Part shown: one piece after another, positions 47,728 to 58,414 of the stretch
Layout of the letters: each line of letters begins with the position of its first letter
Numbering within the stretch: position 1 is the first letter of the stretch
Source of the DNA: Crotalaria pallida
Lineage: Eukaryota; Streptophyta; Magnoliopsida; Fabales; Fabaceae
Reading direction: 5' to 3'
Length of the DNA stretch: 64,000 bases
Assembly: GCA_037953625.1 (NCBI GenBank)
Contig: CM075656.1
Span: forward strand, 71,319,001-71,383,000
Notes under the pieces: model-generated
What the model was told of the DNA's origin: nothing
What the model saw: only the letters and a program-made list of their open reading frames with translations
Database searches by the model: none
Translations under genes and position numbers: made by a program

Positions 47728-48783
47728 CCAATTTTGCTAATTTATTTAGCAAGGCAAGCGCTGGTCAACGGTCAACTGCCTGGTCAACCAGGCAGTAAGG
47801 CTATGCCACGTGGCGATTGCGTCACTGGCAGTGGCGTCAGCGCAGGTGAGTCAGACTTGTTTGTTTGTTTTTTTTTTTTGAAAATTTTTTTTGGCCAACC
47901 AGAGTCTGACACGTGTCATTCTCTTGACTTTGACTTTGACTGCCCCATTTTCATAAATAGTTTCGTTGACTACCCTATGTTTCGTAAATAGTTTTAAAAC
48001 TACCCCAATTTGGTAAATTGTTTGTAAAACTACCCCACTTAAGTAAAAAAGCTCATATAAACTGATCCCAAATGTGCTGAAAAAACACTATAATATTCCC
48101 ATAGATCATCAACGTATGTATAATTTTAAAACTCGTAAACTTGCTCTTCAACATATAAAACGTAAAAAAGGAAAAAAAATATACATATAAAATAATATTA
48201 TTTATATTTATATTTTAAATACAAATATTAAAATTATTTATCATTTAATTATTATTTCATTTATTCTTTTTCCGTTAACCTAACGTATAGTAGTATAACC
48301 TAGAGTAAGTGGGTTAGAATCAAACCGCGAACTCGATAAACCCAACCCAACCCATATTTGACGGGTTGGGTTGGTTTTTTTTTAAGTAACTCAATCAAGT
48401 ATGGGTTGGGTCACGGGTTTATTATCTTATAAACTAATCAACCCAACTCAACCCGCTGATTTAAATATATTTTATTTATTTATTTATTTATTACTAATAT
48501 ATGTTATGCTTAATTTTTCATTCTTTAATGTTAAATTGTGTAATTGTATTGTTTATGGATAATTTAGTTCACAATTATGTAATTGAGTTGATTTGGATAA
48601 TATTTAAGGGGGTTGCTAACATCCACCTATGTAGGAGGATTTTAGCAATGTCCACCAAAATATTTGGACAAAATTACCCTTCCTTTTATAACTTGAGTAA
48701 CTTATTTTTTTAAGGGTGTTTATGTAATTAGATTATTAATTAATTTTTTTTTAAAAAAAAAAAGAAAATCATCCCCCACCATC

Positions 48784-48910
48784 CGTTGACCACCATTGAC
48801 CGTCGTTGACCACCGTTGATCGGCGTTGCCGCCATTGACCACCGCCGTTGACCACCGTTGGCCGGCGTTGACCGGCGTTGACCGCCGCCGTTGACCGGTG
48901 TTGACCGCCG
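48784..48910 (+). repeat. TTGACC (W-box core) array
   Basis: Nine TTGACC copies occur in about 125 bp, mostly as CGTTGACC with CACCGTTGACCGGC-like context, plus decayed copies (TTGATC, TTGGCC). TTGAC[C/T] is the WRKY-factor W-box. Confidence 0.8.
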
Positions 48911-48913
48911 CCG

Positions 48914-48989
48914 CTAAACCCTAAGACCCTAAACCCTCCCTAAAACCCTAAACCCTAAGACCCTAAACCCTAAACCCTCCCTAAACCCA
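48914..48989 (+). repeat. Telomere-like CCCTAAA repeats
   Basis: About eight imperfect units of TAAACCC / TAAGACCC in 75 bp. AAACCCTA is also the plant telo-box. It lies wholly inside the MITE, so it is transposon-borne rather than a chromosome-end relic. Confidence 0.75.
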
Positions 48990-49370
48990 AATTACAGAAA
49001 TACCCTTAACAATTAACCTATCCAAGTTAAAAGATGGAGGGTAATTTTATCCAAATATTTAGGTGGACATTGCTAAAATCCTCCCCACATTGGAGGATGT
49101 TAGCATTCCCCAATATTTAATTACTTATTTATATGATTTTTGTTCTATTTTTATATTTAGTTATATTTATTTTTTTTTATTTTATAAAAATCAAGACATA
49201 TAAACCCAATCACCTGACCCAACCCAACCCGAATTTCTATGGGTTGAATTGAGTCGATTTTGGCACTCAAATAGAGAACAATCCAACCCAACCCAACCCA
49301 ATTTATTTTAGTTGAGTTTGGATGCTAAATCTCCTCAAAACTCAACCTGACCCGACCTGTTACACCCCTA

Positions 49371-50850
49371 CCAACGACAATACCAGTAGTTGCTACTCTC
49401 TCCTTACTTTTGGTATTTTAGTTTTTTTTTTCTAATTCTATATCTTTTGTCTTTTTACAATTTCAAGGTATTTAACCTTTTGTTCAATCATTTCTCTCAC
49501 TCCTCCTTAATTTTACTTAATTTTATCATCTTTTTCATCTCTAAATCACTGGACATTAATTAATGGTCACACTTCCTAATAAAAATTAAATACTTCTACA
49601 ATTTTCAATAAGAATTAAATAGGAACATTTTAGACAAAACATATATAAAACTTATAATAATCAACTGTATCCTGAAGAGTATTAGCCATTGGAGGCCTCT
49701 TACACCAAGTGATCCACTTGTGGGGGCAAATACTCTTAACCCCAATGCACTTGTGCACGTCTCAATTAATATTTATTATGATAAGTATTGTTTATCTTTT
49801 TTTGTAAATTATATTATTGTGATAATTGAATTTCTTTGGCTATTTTCCCAACATATTAAAGATACATAAATTAATTAATAAATTTATCTGGAAAAATGTT
49901 GAACTCCATTGATACAGAGCAGCATGCTTGAAGATCACATTGTCAAAGAATACACGTTAACCGATTACGGAGCTGGTTAATCGGTTAAGTAATTCTATTA
50001 AGACAATTCGATCAGATAAGTTGGTTGTTTATTAATGGGTTAGGTATGTTAGTAACCAATTAAAGAAGCAGTTATTTTTTTTAGTTATTCCCTCCGGTTC
50101 TCCGGTTTTATACACAGGACTTACTTAACCGTATTTTTGAAAAAAAAATAGTTTAAAATGATTTATTTCTTGATTTAAAAAAAAAAATTACAATTACATT
50201 TTTACCCCTCTTATGAAAATCGGCATAAGAACTACTCATTGTCCGTCCAAAGGTATTTAAACCGCACAAAATTAAATATTCCTACTACTCCATGGCTGCC
50301 ACTAACTAGTGAGAGAAGGAGAAATTTATAACCATGACTGCCAAAGGTTTCTCTCCATCTACAATCTATGATCTACGCTACCACACTATATGCTCAGCTT
50401 ATCCAGCTGCAATATTGGCTAATGTGAAGAGCTTAAAACAATAAGGGTATAATGTAAAAAAAAAATTCTGCCATGTAGTCCCTTCAATCAAGAACGAGGG
50501 AGGGTGGCGTTGTTCAAGTGAGAAGAGGCAGGGGCGATGCTAAGCGGTGGCTGAGAGAGGGTGGTGGCTCACTCATAAGGATTTTAGAGGTTGTTTATTG
50601 AGACAAATCAGAATACTTTTTTTTCTATATTTTATTATTTAAATATTTTAATGACATGTGTCACTCTGTGAGCTGTTACATTACAGAGCTTGTTATGTTA
50701 GAGGAACATAGATTCCTCAATGTTAGAGGATCCGGATCCCTGGTGAAGTGGTGTGTGTATTGTCAACTAACATTCTCAACCTCTCTCTCTTCCACCGCAT
50801 AAACCCTAACACCCTCTTAATCATCTTCCTCTCTGAATGGGACGGAGAAG
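49371..50850. other. Intergenic DNA, mostly without features
   Basis: AT-rich. A lone CCCTCCGGTTCTCCGG at about 50090 resembles one Stowaway end, but no partner end was found. No credible gene. Confidence 0.5.
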
Positions 50851-50983
50851 ATGAATCTTGGACCCAAAAAGAAGCTGCTTGTGATGAACATTAATGGGTT
50901 ATTGCTGAATAGAGCTCGCTAGCGCGAGATTGAAAACATTCACAAGTATCGAACCTCTGATGCGTTATATGCTCACTATTTTG
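50851..50983 (+). pseudogene. First-exon remnant of an FCP1/NIF-like paralogue
   Basis: The frame MNLGPKKKLLVMNINGLLLN closely parallels residues 47-66 of the intact gene at 60790 (NFGPRKKLLVINLNRLLVNK). An in-frame TAG at 50920-50922 follows, then further matching sequence (SDALYAHYFG) and a GT donor at 50984. Both copies therefore end the exon at the same place. Exons 2-5 are not seen downstream; the probable last exon is at 59236. Confidence 0.75.
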
Positions 50984-51921
50984 GTACTTATATATACATT
51001 CATGGCAACCTCTTCAATGAAGCATATTGAGTTTTGTTTTTGATGGTCCATGTTTTAAAATTTTATCCAAATTTATGAAAATACAATTGTGCCCTTACTC
51101 GAGTTTTCTCCCTCAATCTTCTTTTTTTTTTCTTCTCATCACCACCCCTGTAACGGCCATGACCTCCACGGCTCTCACCCCTGCCATAGCCTCAAGCCCT
51201 CAACTATCTCACCACACATCACACACCACGTCACCTCCTTTTTTTTCCCCTCTCTCTCTCTCACAGATCCTTCACCATCACAACCACTTGGTCCTTAGCC
51301 TTGATGGACTCGTAGAAGGAGGAAAAAGATTGTGGGGTCGTGATGGAAAAGGGTGAGACGGAATGGTGAGATGGAAACGTGGTGGCGGCGACAACAGCTA
51401 TCGGAGAGGGGAGGGGAGTGGTGGTGGTCCGATGGGATAGAAGAATTTGGGTTTTCAATTGGGAGGTGAATGTTAGGAGGGTAGGAGAGTCATTGTCTTT
51501 TTGATTTATTTTTTGATATTTTTTTCTCTTTTAATCTTGACCGTTAATTTATTTTATTATTAAATCTAATGGTTATAAAAAAAAAATGAGATTAAGTTTT
51601 TACTGTAATATGTAAAACAAGATGGACCATGAGTAAAAAAACTCAAAGGCACCATCATAGAATCACCCTACATTTATTATTAAATTGAATTGTATTTGTG
51701 TGCAATAGGTTGACGATTTAATTTTTAGGGGCCATGATTAAAATTAACTCTCTTTTATTATATATAAATAAATTGTGCTAAATATGTGTTACAACTAGCC
51801 GTAGCATAACTGGTTTTTGTGTATGATCTTCGTGCCAATCAGCTTTTTTTCATTTGGTTTGTTGAGGGGGTTCCATACTCCCTTTGTTTTTTTTTTTTTT
51901 AAATTTTTTTTATAAATCAAA
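50984..51921. other. No recognised gene
   Basis: Contains Ser/Thr/His-rich low-complexity frames (plus, 51027-51356) in a CT-rich tract and AT-rich sequence. Nothing resembling exon 2 of the FCP1-like paralogue is visible. Confidence 0.45.
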
Positions 51922-51926
51922 CCAAT

Positions 51927-52257
51927 TGTAGGGTTAACCAATAATAAATCCTACCGCTACAGGATAAACACGAGCTCTCTAATACAGGATAAGGGTGAAT
52001 AACTCATCCTTCTTATCCTCTAAGAGCCACGTTAGCCCTACTGGGCCGAACAGGCCCATAAGGCACCACAACACAACTTCCCCTATAAGTATCGTCATGC
52101 TATAGAGGCTAAGGTATGTTCTCTCATCCCTACTCTCAAGAACTACGTGTGGCTTGACCCCCTTATCACTGGGGGTACGTAGGACCGGGGTCACCCTCGT
52201 CAGCTGCAACAACCACCAAAACACATCGTGGTGGATCTATTTCTCAGATCCACTACA
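51927..52257 (+). repeat. 5' LTR of the 4.9 kb element
   Basis: 331 bp, TG...CA, with a TATA-like CCCCTATAAGTATC at about 52080-52093. It differs from the 3' LTR at about seven positions by eye. Confidence 0.92.
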
Positions 52258-52258
52258 T

Positions 52259-52277
52259 TGGCGCCGTCTGTGGGGAA
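52259..52277 (+). other. Primer-binding site, TGGCGCC type
   Basis: TGGCGCCGTCTGTGGGGAA starts 1 bp after LTR 1, identical to the site of the Tat-like element at 41292-41310. Confidence 0.85.
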
Positions 52278-55200
52278 CGGTAAATTTCGATTCCCATCCA
52301 CATTCCAAAAAAATAAAAAAAAAATAAAAAAATAAAAAATAATAATAATTCATCAGTGGCGGCTCGTCTTTCTTCACGGCAGCATCGTTCTTCTCTCTTG
52401 GCTTCGAGCCACCGCTAGGCACCACCGTTGCTGCCGGTGCGATCAGTGGTTGGAGGTGTCTGCTGGTAGCGTTCCCAACACATCTCCGGTCACAGATCCA
52501 GGGGCTGTTCGAAGCAATCCGGTGGCGGCGTGCGTGGAACGATGCAGTAACGCATCTTCCCTCCAGATCCCGTCTCCTTCCCCACGCTTCTCTGCTGCTG
52601 CACACGACGATTCTGTGGACACGGCAGCGAGCGCTTTCGCCGTCACATCTCCGTCGCTAGTCCACCGTGAACCAAAGCCATCCATCAAGCGTGACCGCAC
52701 CGTGAACGAGGCACAAACTCAGCCCTACACGGTTCAGATGCGTGGTCGAGAAGAAGAATATAAGAATAGAACTCAGCCACCCCTTCCACTGACGCTGGTG
52801 ATTTCCAGTGGCGGTGAATGTTATTATCTCCGTTGCCAAGCTTCGAACCAGAACCAGAAAAGGAATGCGACGCTGCCACCTGAGGAAGCACGCGAGCACC
52901 GCACCAGCCCTCTATGCCCACCGTGAAGGTCGCCGAACCCGGCACCGTCGAACGCCGTAGCCTGCGGTGCGTGCCCCTCCCTGACTCGTGCTTACCGCCG
53001 TCGAGGGATTGCTGTCATGGAACCTGTAGAAGGCACGCAGCAACTGCTGCGTTAGGGTTCCCAAGCCCTGATGGGCCTTTGGCATAGTAAAAAAAAAGGA
53101 AAAGGGCCTAAGCAGGGCCAAAAAAAAAGAAAAAGGGCCTAAGCAGGCCCAAAAAAAATCTAACTGAAGCATGAAGCATGAAACGGAGGAACAACTCAAT
53201 ACCCCATTCCTAGATCAGGGAAGTTATCTTTTTTATTAATGTTTATCATTTATATTCCTATATTGGTATCATTTTGTTATCCCAATTTATATCATGATAC
53301 CACTATTTGACTACATGAATAATTTTTTTGGTGCAACCACATAATTTTTAATTTTTTTTTTTGGGTGCAAGACTACATGAATAATTTGATATGGGCTACG
53401 ATCACTAATTATCCTTTTCGTATACATATGTGAGGTACACGTATGATAGCCCGAGCCAGTGAGAAAACGGTCTAAATGGTCCAACCTATACGGGCTTATT
53501 TGATATGGGCTAAACAGGCCCAAATTAATTTAAAAGAAAATGAAGGTCAGGCCTCGATGCTCAACAAAAGCTCATTTGGAAAGGATTGATAAAAGACTTT
53601 AAACCGACGCTCCTCACCTCACTAAATCAGGGTCGCAATCCTCAATCAGGGAAGGAATTCTCGTTCTCATATTATTTTCCTATTTACTTGGCATTCTATG
53701 TGGTTACCTTGCACACATGTTGATATTAACTCAACTAACGTAGTATTTCTGACATGTACTTTTAATACTTAGTTCCTTATAATTCCTTTACATGTCGCTT
53801 ATTATTTGATATATATATCGCGCATTCTCATTTTTGATGAATTAATGCTTTCATCATTTGATTTGGTGTCATTAAATACTCTGGCATATCTATAAATGTC
53901 ATTCATTACAATTATTGAGCGTGATATACCTGAAATCATGCATCTTTTCATGGGCAATCCTGTCTGGTTGCACGATATTTAATTGTTGTCATTACCATTA
54001 TTATTGCGTGTGATATTTTTAGAATCATACTATTTACATACCAATATTCTATTATGTAAACTTGCCAATAATTCTCATTATTGCAATTTAGTTATTATAC
54101 ATTGTCAGTTCAAACGACGATTACCAATTATTAATTTTGTTTACACATGCGAGATACGATTATGATGGCCCATTTCGAGCTTCCGACCGCCAAAGATATC
54201 CTCAAATTAATCGGTGCTAGACTACTCAGTCAAAATGGACATCTAATATTACAGCGCCTTCAACAGGGTACAAACATAACAATCGGATCTGCCGAGCATG
54301 ATGACCTATGTTAATTCGAGTCCGAGTATGACGACCCAACTTAATTCAAATCCTTCACACCAGTTGCCGATCATTTTTTCCTTGGTTTGCGCACCATCGC
54401 GACCTTACCTATATGGTAGAACGGTCCGCAGTGCCAACACCTAGTGATATAAGTCGGATCCCAGCATCTCCGAGGAACCACACAATGCTGATGCCACACC
54501 CACAACTCGCAAATATTCAGCCTTCGCTCAGCGTTCGCCTACACAGATCTGAATCCGACAGTCTCTCGAAGAGGCTTGGATGAACACGATCTAATTGGCG
54601 GAAAAACGACTATCACACCTTAAAGGACTTCTTAACTCGGCACAAGCCTCTTCAGGCTTTAGCGAGAAAGGGGGTTGGTTATGCAATGGAGTAATGGTTT
54701 GCTTCAAATTTATTATTATGATCGATCAGCTTGCCTTCGCCCTAATTACTCGGAGTCAAGAGGGGTTCAACAATTGAAGTTGACTAAACAGTTACGACAA
54801 GGGAAACGGTCGTCCTTGGCTTCTCTACCTGTTCTTGCTTCCTCGGCTTCATTCTTTCCCTCCTCGGCATCCTCGGCCGCTTCATCATCTCTTTGTTATT
54901 ATGATAATCTATCAGCTTGCCTTCTCTATCTGTTCTTGCTTCCTCGGCTTCATTCTTTCCCTTCTTGACATCCTCGCCCGCTTCATCAGCTCGATAAACT
55001 TTCGATGACTTCTACTCGAGTGACCTTATTCGGCCATGAAGCTTACTGCTCGGCGGATAGAATGGACTCCGACTCTTTAAAATAATCCGAGAAGAACTGT
55101 AAAGCCCTGAGCAGAAGATGCTCCGGTTATATTTGGGTGCCTTCGCGCCACATCTTTAGAACCTCTCACTGAGCTTTCGGACCTATGCCGAGTCCGAGGC

Positions 55201-56483
55201 CCACTTTGATCCTGAGCGTTTCACAGACCTTATGAACTCGACACAAGCCTTTTCAGGCTTTACCGAGTAGGGGACTAGTATGTGATGAGGTGTATACATC
55301 GTGACATTGGCCGACCTTGAATACTGGTATTATGTGATGCATAAGTTACTCGTGATCAAATGTCGTGCCAAAGAGGACCACCACGTCCCATGAGGCACCA
55401 AATTGATCATTTACCGTCCTCATTAAGGACATATGTTAAACTCACTCACTTCGGATCATGTTTTTACGCACTTGCCCACGATCTCGGTTAGCCGGCCAGA
55501 TCGGCGAGGCTACAAGTGAAAACGAGGATTGCGACCCGATAGCTTGGCTTAGCCTCTCGGCTCAAAGCCTCTCGGCTCATATCTGGCCCAATACATCGCG
55601 GATCGAGGAATACACCTCGGCTAAGGTTGTCATTCCAACAAGCAATCCCTCGTAAACGTTACGTTCCAATTGGTGATAATCTTGGCACACCTCGAACTCA
55701 AATAACAGTTCGAGTCATGCCAACATACATTGGCACAAGCCTTTCGGCTTTCACCATGGCAAGCGCATAAAAGGATGTCTCAGTACATGACGATACATGG
55801 CTAAGGGCCTTGACTGCGAACAGTCTTATACGTCCTAATCGACCATCCACGACACTCCTCCGAATAAAAAGTTATCAGCCGCAAACAATGTTGTCACCAC
55901 AAACTCTCAGAACCTCGCCACAGACTTTCAAGATTCTCGCCAACCATATACGGACCCGAGCCTCACCAAAGGGTTCCTCTAAGGGCATTTTACTCGGTTT
56001 ACCTATCATAAAAGTCCTTCGCTCGGACTCATGGACTCCGAGCATACCAAAGGGCCAGGCTCGGACTTGATGGAACCGAGCTTTATGATCGGTCCCCAGT
56101 CTATCAGGCTCGGACTCGATGGAACCGAGCTTTATGATCGGTCCCCAATCTATCAAGCTCGGTACTCTAGGACCGAGACATACCGTCGGCTTGTGGATAA
56201 ACTCAGGCTCACCGAGGCTTCTTATCCCTTCCGCGAATCTCTCCTAGATTCTCGCAACAGCCTAGACATGAGATCTTCAGCTGGTTCTAACCAGATTCTC
56301 AGAGCATAATCCTCCGATATTATCTCACAGAATCCTGGTTCAGCACAGCTCTGATACAGGGCCCAAACGGCCCATATTAGCCTCCTTCAAACCCTATAAA
56401 TAGCTCATCACAGCTAGGGTTTCAGGTATGTTCCCACAGAAGCTCAGCACAGGCTTTTCAAGCCTATACGAGCTTGGGGGGCT
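52278..56483. other. Non-coding interior of the 4.9 kb element
   Basis: The longest forward frame (52450-52926, 158 codons, MEVSAGSVPNTSPVTD...) sits where gag should be but has no gag motif and is matched by equally long reverse frames. Later parts show direct repeats: GTTCTTGCTTCCTCGGCTTC at about 54832 and 54926, and two GGAACCGAGCTTTATGATCG units at 56074 and 56121. It ends in a purine tract at 56470-56483. Confidence 0.65.
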
Positions 56484-56815
56484 TGTAGGGTTAACCAATA
56501 ATAAATCCTACCGCTATAGGATAAACACGAGCTCTCTAATACAGGATAAGGGTGAATAACTCATTCTTCTTATCCTCTAAGAGCCACGTTAGCCCTACTG
56601 GGCCGAACAGGCCCATAAGGCACCACAACACAACTTCCCCTATAAGTATCGCCATGCTATAGGGGCTAAGGTATGTTCTCTCATCCCTACTCTCAAGAAC
56701 TACGTGTGGCTTGATCCCCTTATCACTGGGGGTACGTAGGACCGGGGTCACCCTCGTCAGCTGCAACAACCACCCAAAACACATCGCGGTGGATCTATTT
56801 CTCAGATCCACTACA
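56484..56815 (+). repeat. 3' LTR of the 4.9 kb element
   Basis: 332 bp, one base longer than the 5' LTR because of an extra C near 56775. It is bounded outside by the ccaat duplication. Confidence 0.92.
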
Positions 56816-56970
56816 CCAATGTTATTGTAATCCATTGCTTTGACATAAATACATAATGAATAATACTTCAGAAATATATAATTACGATTTTATTATTCAT
56901 TATTTTTATGATAATGTTTAAATAAATAAAAAGTTGTAAAGTTTATTTAGGAAATAATCTATTTAAAATA

Positions 56971-57247
56971 GAGAACTATGTCAGATTAGTCCCTGACTTT
57001 GTAAGCGTCGGTCAAGTTAGTCCCTGACTTTATCTAAATAGAAATTTAGTCCCTGAGATTTCATTTTAATTCACATACATTCCTATCTTTATCCCATTTT
57101 AAAGCAAATACATCCCTGCGATAGTGACGGCAGAGACTAACGTGATCGACGTTCTCCTATCTCAAGGACTAAATTGCTATTTCGATAAAGTCAGGGACTA
57201 ACTTGACTGACGCTTACAAAGTCAGGGACTAATCTGACATATTTCTT
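56971..57247. mobile_element. Mutator-like MITE, 277 bp
   Basis: Nearly symmetric arms around GTCAGATTAGTCCCTGAC and its inverse, with inner repeats of TTAGTCCCTGACTTT. Outside them a 9-10 bp direct repeat atttaaaata occurs at 56961-56970 and 57248-57257, consistent with a Mutator-type duplication. Confidence 0.75.
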
Positions 57248-57257
57248 ATTTAAAATA

Positions 57258-57846
57258 TTATGATTCAAATTTTTTGTTCTTCAATATTAACTTAACATTT
57301 TAATGTTATTTATAAATTACTCTTAGGGCAATGAACAACAAAACTCATAATTATACTATAAAATAATAATTTTGTTCAAACTCCATCTCAAAACTCTTTT
57401 TATTCTCAAACTTATCTATTAATCAAACTATTATAACTTGTGTGAGATTATAGATATTAATAGTATTTTGAGAAAGCCCTTACCTTGTTTTAGAAGAATT
57501 GCAATTCAAATTTGGTTATTAAAGTTTCACATTATAATAAGTGTTTTTTATCTCTCTTATACTTTGGTTTTTTCTTTTTCCTTTTTGGTTTTTTTAGAGC
57601 TTTTTTTTCTTCTAAATTGATGATATTGCAACAAAAAAAATTAAAAATATTGATTGACAAACAAGTTGTATGATTTAGGCAAAGTAAGTAAAAAATGTGC
57701 GACTAACAAATATAATTATTTAGGAATAAAGCACGATAATAGGAATGTGGATCTACAGGCACGACAGTACCTATCGAGACGTTAGTAATCAGTTTTTATA
57801 TATATAAAAAAAAATTTTGTTAACAAGTGCTTAAATCAAAAACACT
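57258..57846. other. Intergenic DNA without recognised features
   Basis: AT-rich, only short frames, no repeats recognised. Confidence 0.5.
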
Positions 57847-57854
57847 CCTACAAT

Positions 57855-58395
57855 TAGGGGCGTAAGCGGGTCAATTTTCACCCGGGAATTCGATTAACTC
57901 GACCCGACCCATATTTAACGGGTTGTGTCGGTTCAATGAGTTGGGTCAGTTTTTTAAAAGCAACTCAATCAAGTACGGGTTGGGTCATGGGTTTATTATT
58001 TAAAACCCAACCCAACCGGCATATTTAAATATATATTATTTATTTATTCTTTTTATTAATATAGGTTATGGTTAATCTATTAATGTTGAAGAAACTGTTT
58101 TTGATGCTCTTTGTTTATGGATAATTTAGTTCACAATCAAAAAATAAATTTAATTACTATTGTTTATGTGATTTTTTTTTAATTTTATTTTTATATTTAT
58201 TCAGACTTTTTTATTTATTTTATTTTATGGAAATTAGGACACAGACCTGATTACGCAACCCAACCCAACCCGCATTTCTATGGGTTGGGTTGAGTCGGTT
58301 TTGACAATCAAATAAAGCCCAACCCAACCCAATTTATTTTGGTTGGGTTGGGTGCTAAATCTCCTAAAAACCCAACCCGACCAGTTACACCCCAG
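57855..58395. mobile_element. Non-autonomous hAT element, 541 bp
   Basis: The left end is TAGGGGCGTAAGCGGGTC; the right end inverted is CTGGGGTGTAACTGGTCGGG. A perfect 8-bp duplication cctacaat flanks it (57847-57854 and 58396-58403), diagnostic of hAT. Subterminal AACCCAACCC repeats match the element at 48301-49370. Confidence 0.9.
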
Positions 58396-58414
58396 CCTAC
58401 AATATCAACAATAC

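Larger units (their letters stand above)
46603..48053. mobile_element. Mutator-like foldback element, 1.45 kb, with tRNA-like arms
   Basis: Two arms of about 700 bp are near-perfect inverted repeats meeting around 47310; outer ends are GGTTTTTTTACTTAAGTGG and its inverse. A perfect 9-bp target duplication catataaac (46594-46602 and 48054-48062) points to Mutator-like transposition. Each arm holds a tRNA-like segment, and CACGTG G-boxes are frequent (46710, 46778, 46812, 47807, 47910). There is no open frame of note. Its transcripts would form a long hairpin. Confidence 0.85.
48608..49111. mobile_element. Mutator-like MITE, 504 bp, with W-box and telomere-like arrays
   Basis: Long inverted ends of about 80 bp (GGGGGTTGCTAACATCC... 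and the inverse of ...GGATGTTAGCATTCCCC) are flanked by a perfect 9-bp duplication aatatttaa (48599-48607 and 49112-49120). The centre holds nine TTGACC motifs followed by CCCTAAA-type repeats. No coding sequence. Confidence 0.9.
48301..49370. mobile_element. hAT-like element with CCCAACCC subterminal repeats, itself interrupted
   Basis: The right end reads, inverted, TAGGGGTGTAACAGGTCGGG; the left end is TAGAGTAAGTGGGTTAG. Repeated AACCCAACCC / GGGTTGGGTT motifs lie near both ends. The same family is seen complete at 57855-58395 with an 8-bp duplication. The flanks here no longer show a matching duplication. Bases 48608-49111 are a later MITE insertion. Confidence 0.65.
51927..56815 (+). mobile_element. 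4.9 kb non-coding LTR retrotransposon with TGGCGCC primer site
   Basis: LTRs 51927-52257 and 56484-56815 start TGTAGGGTTAACC and end CCACTACA. A perfect 5-bp target duplication ccaat flanks them (51922-51926 and 56816-56820). The primer site TGGCGCCGTCTGTGGGGAA follows LTR 1 and a CTTGGGGGGCT purine tract precedes LTR 2, so it is on the plus strand. No gag, protease or pol is visible. The identical primer-site string suggests it uses proteins of the Tat-like group. Confidence 0.93.

Noticed and set aside
48914..48989. Ancient telomere fusion or chromosome end
   Set aside because: The CCCTAAA-type repeats lie wholly within a MITE bounded by inverted ends and a 9-bp duplication.
50086..50300. 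A Stowaway-like MITE starting CCCTCCGGTTCTCCGG
   Set aside because: Only one end is visible; no inverted partner or TA pair was found.
52450..52926. 158-codon frame just after a primer-binding site, suggesting gag
   Set aside because: No Gag core or zinc knuckle, and reverse-strand frames of similar length cover the same bases.
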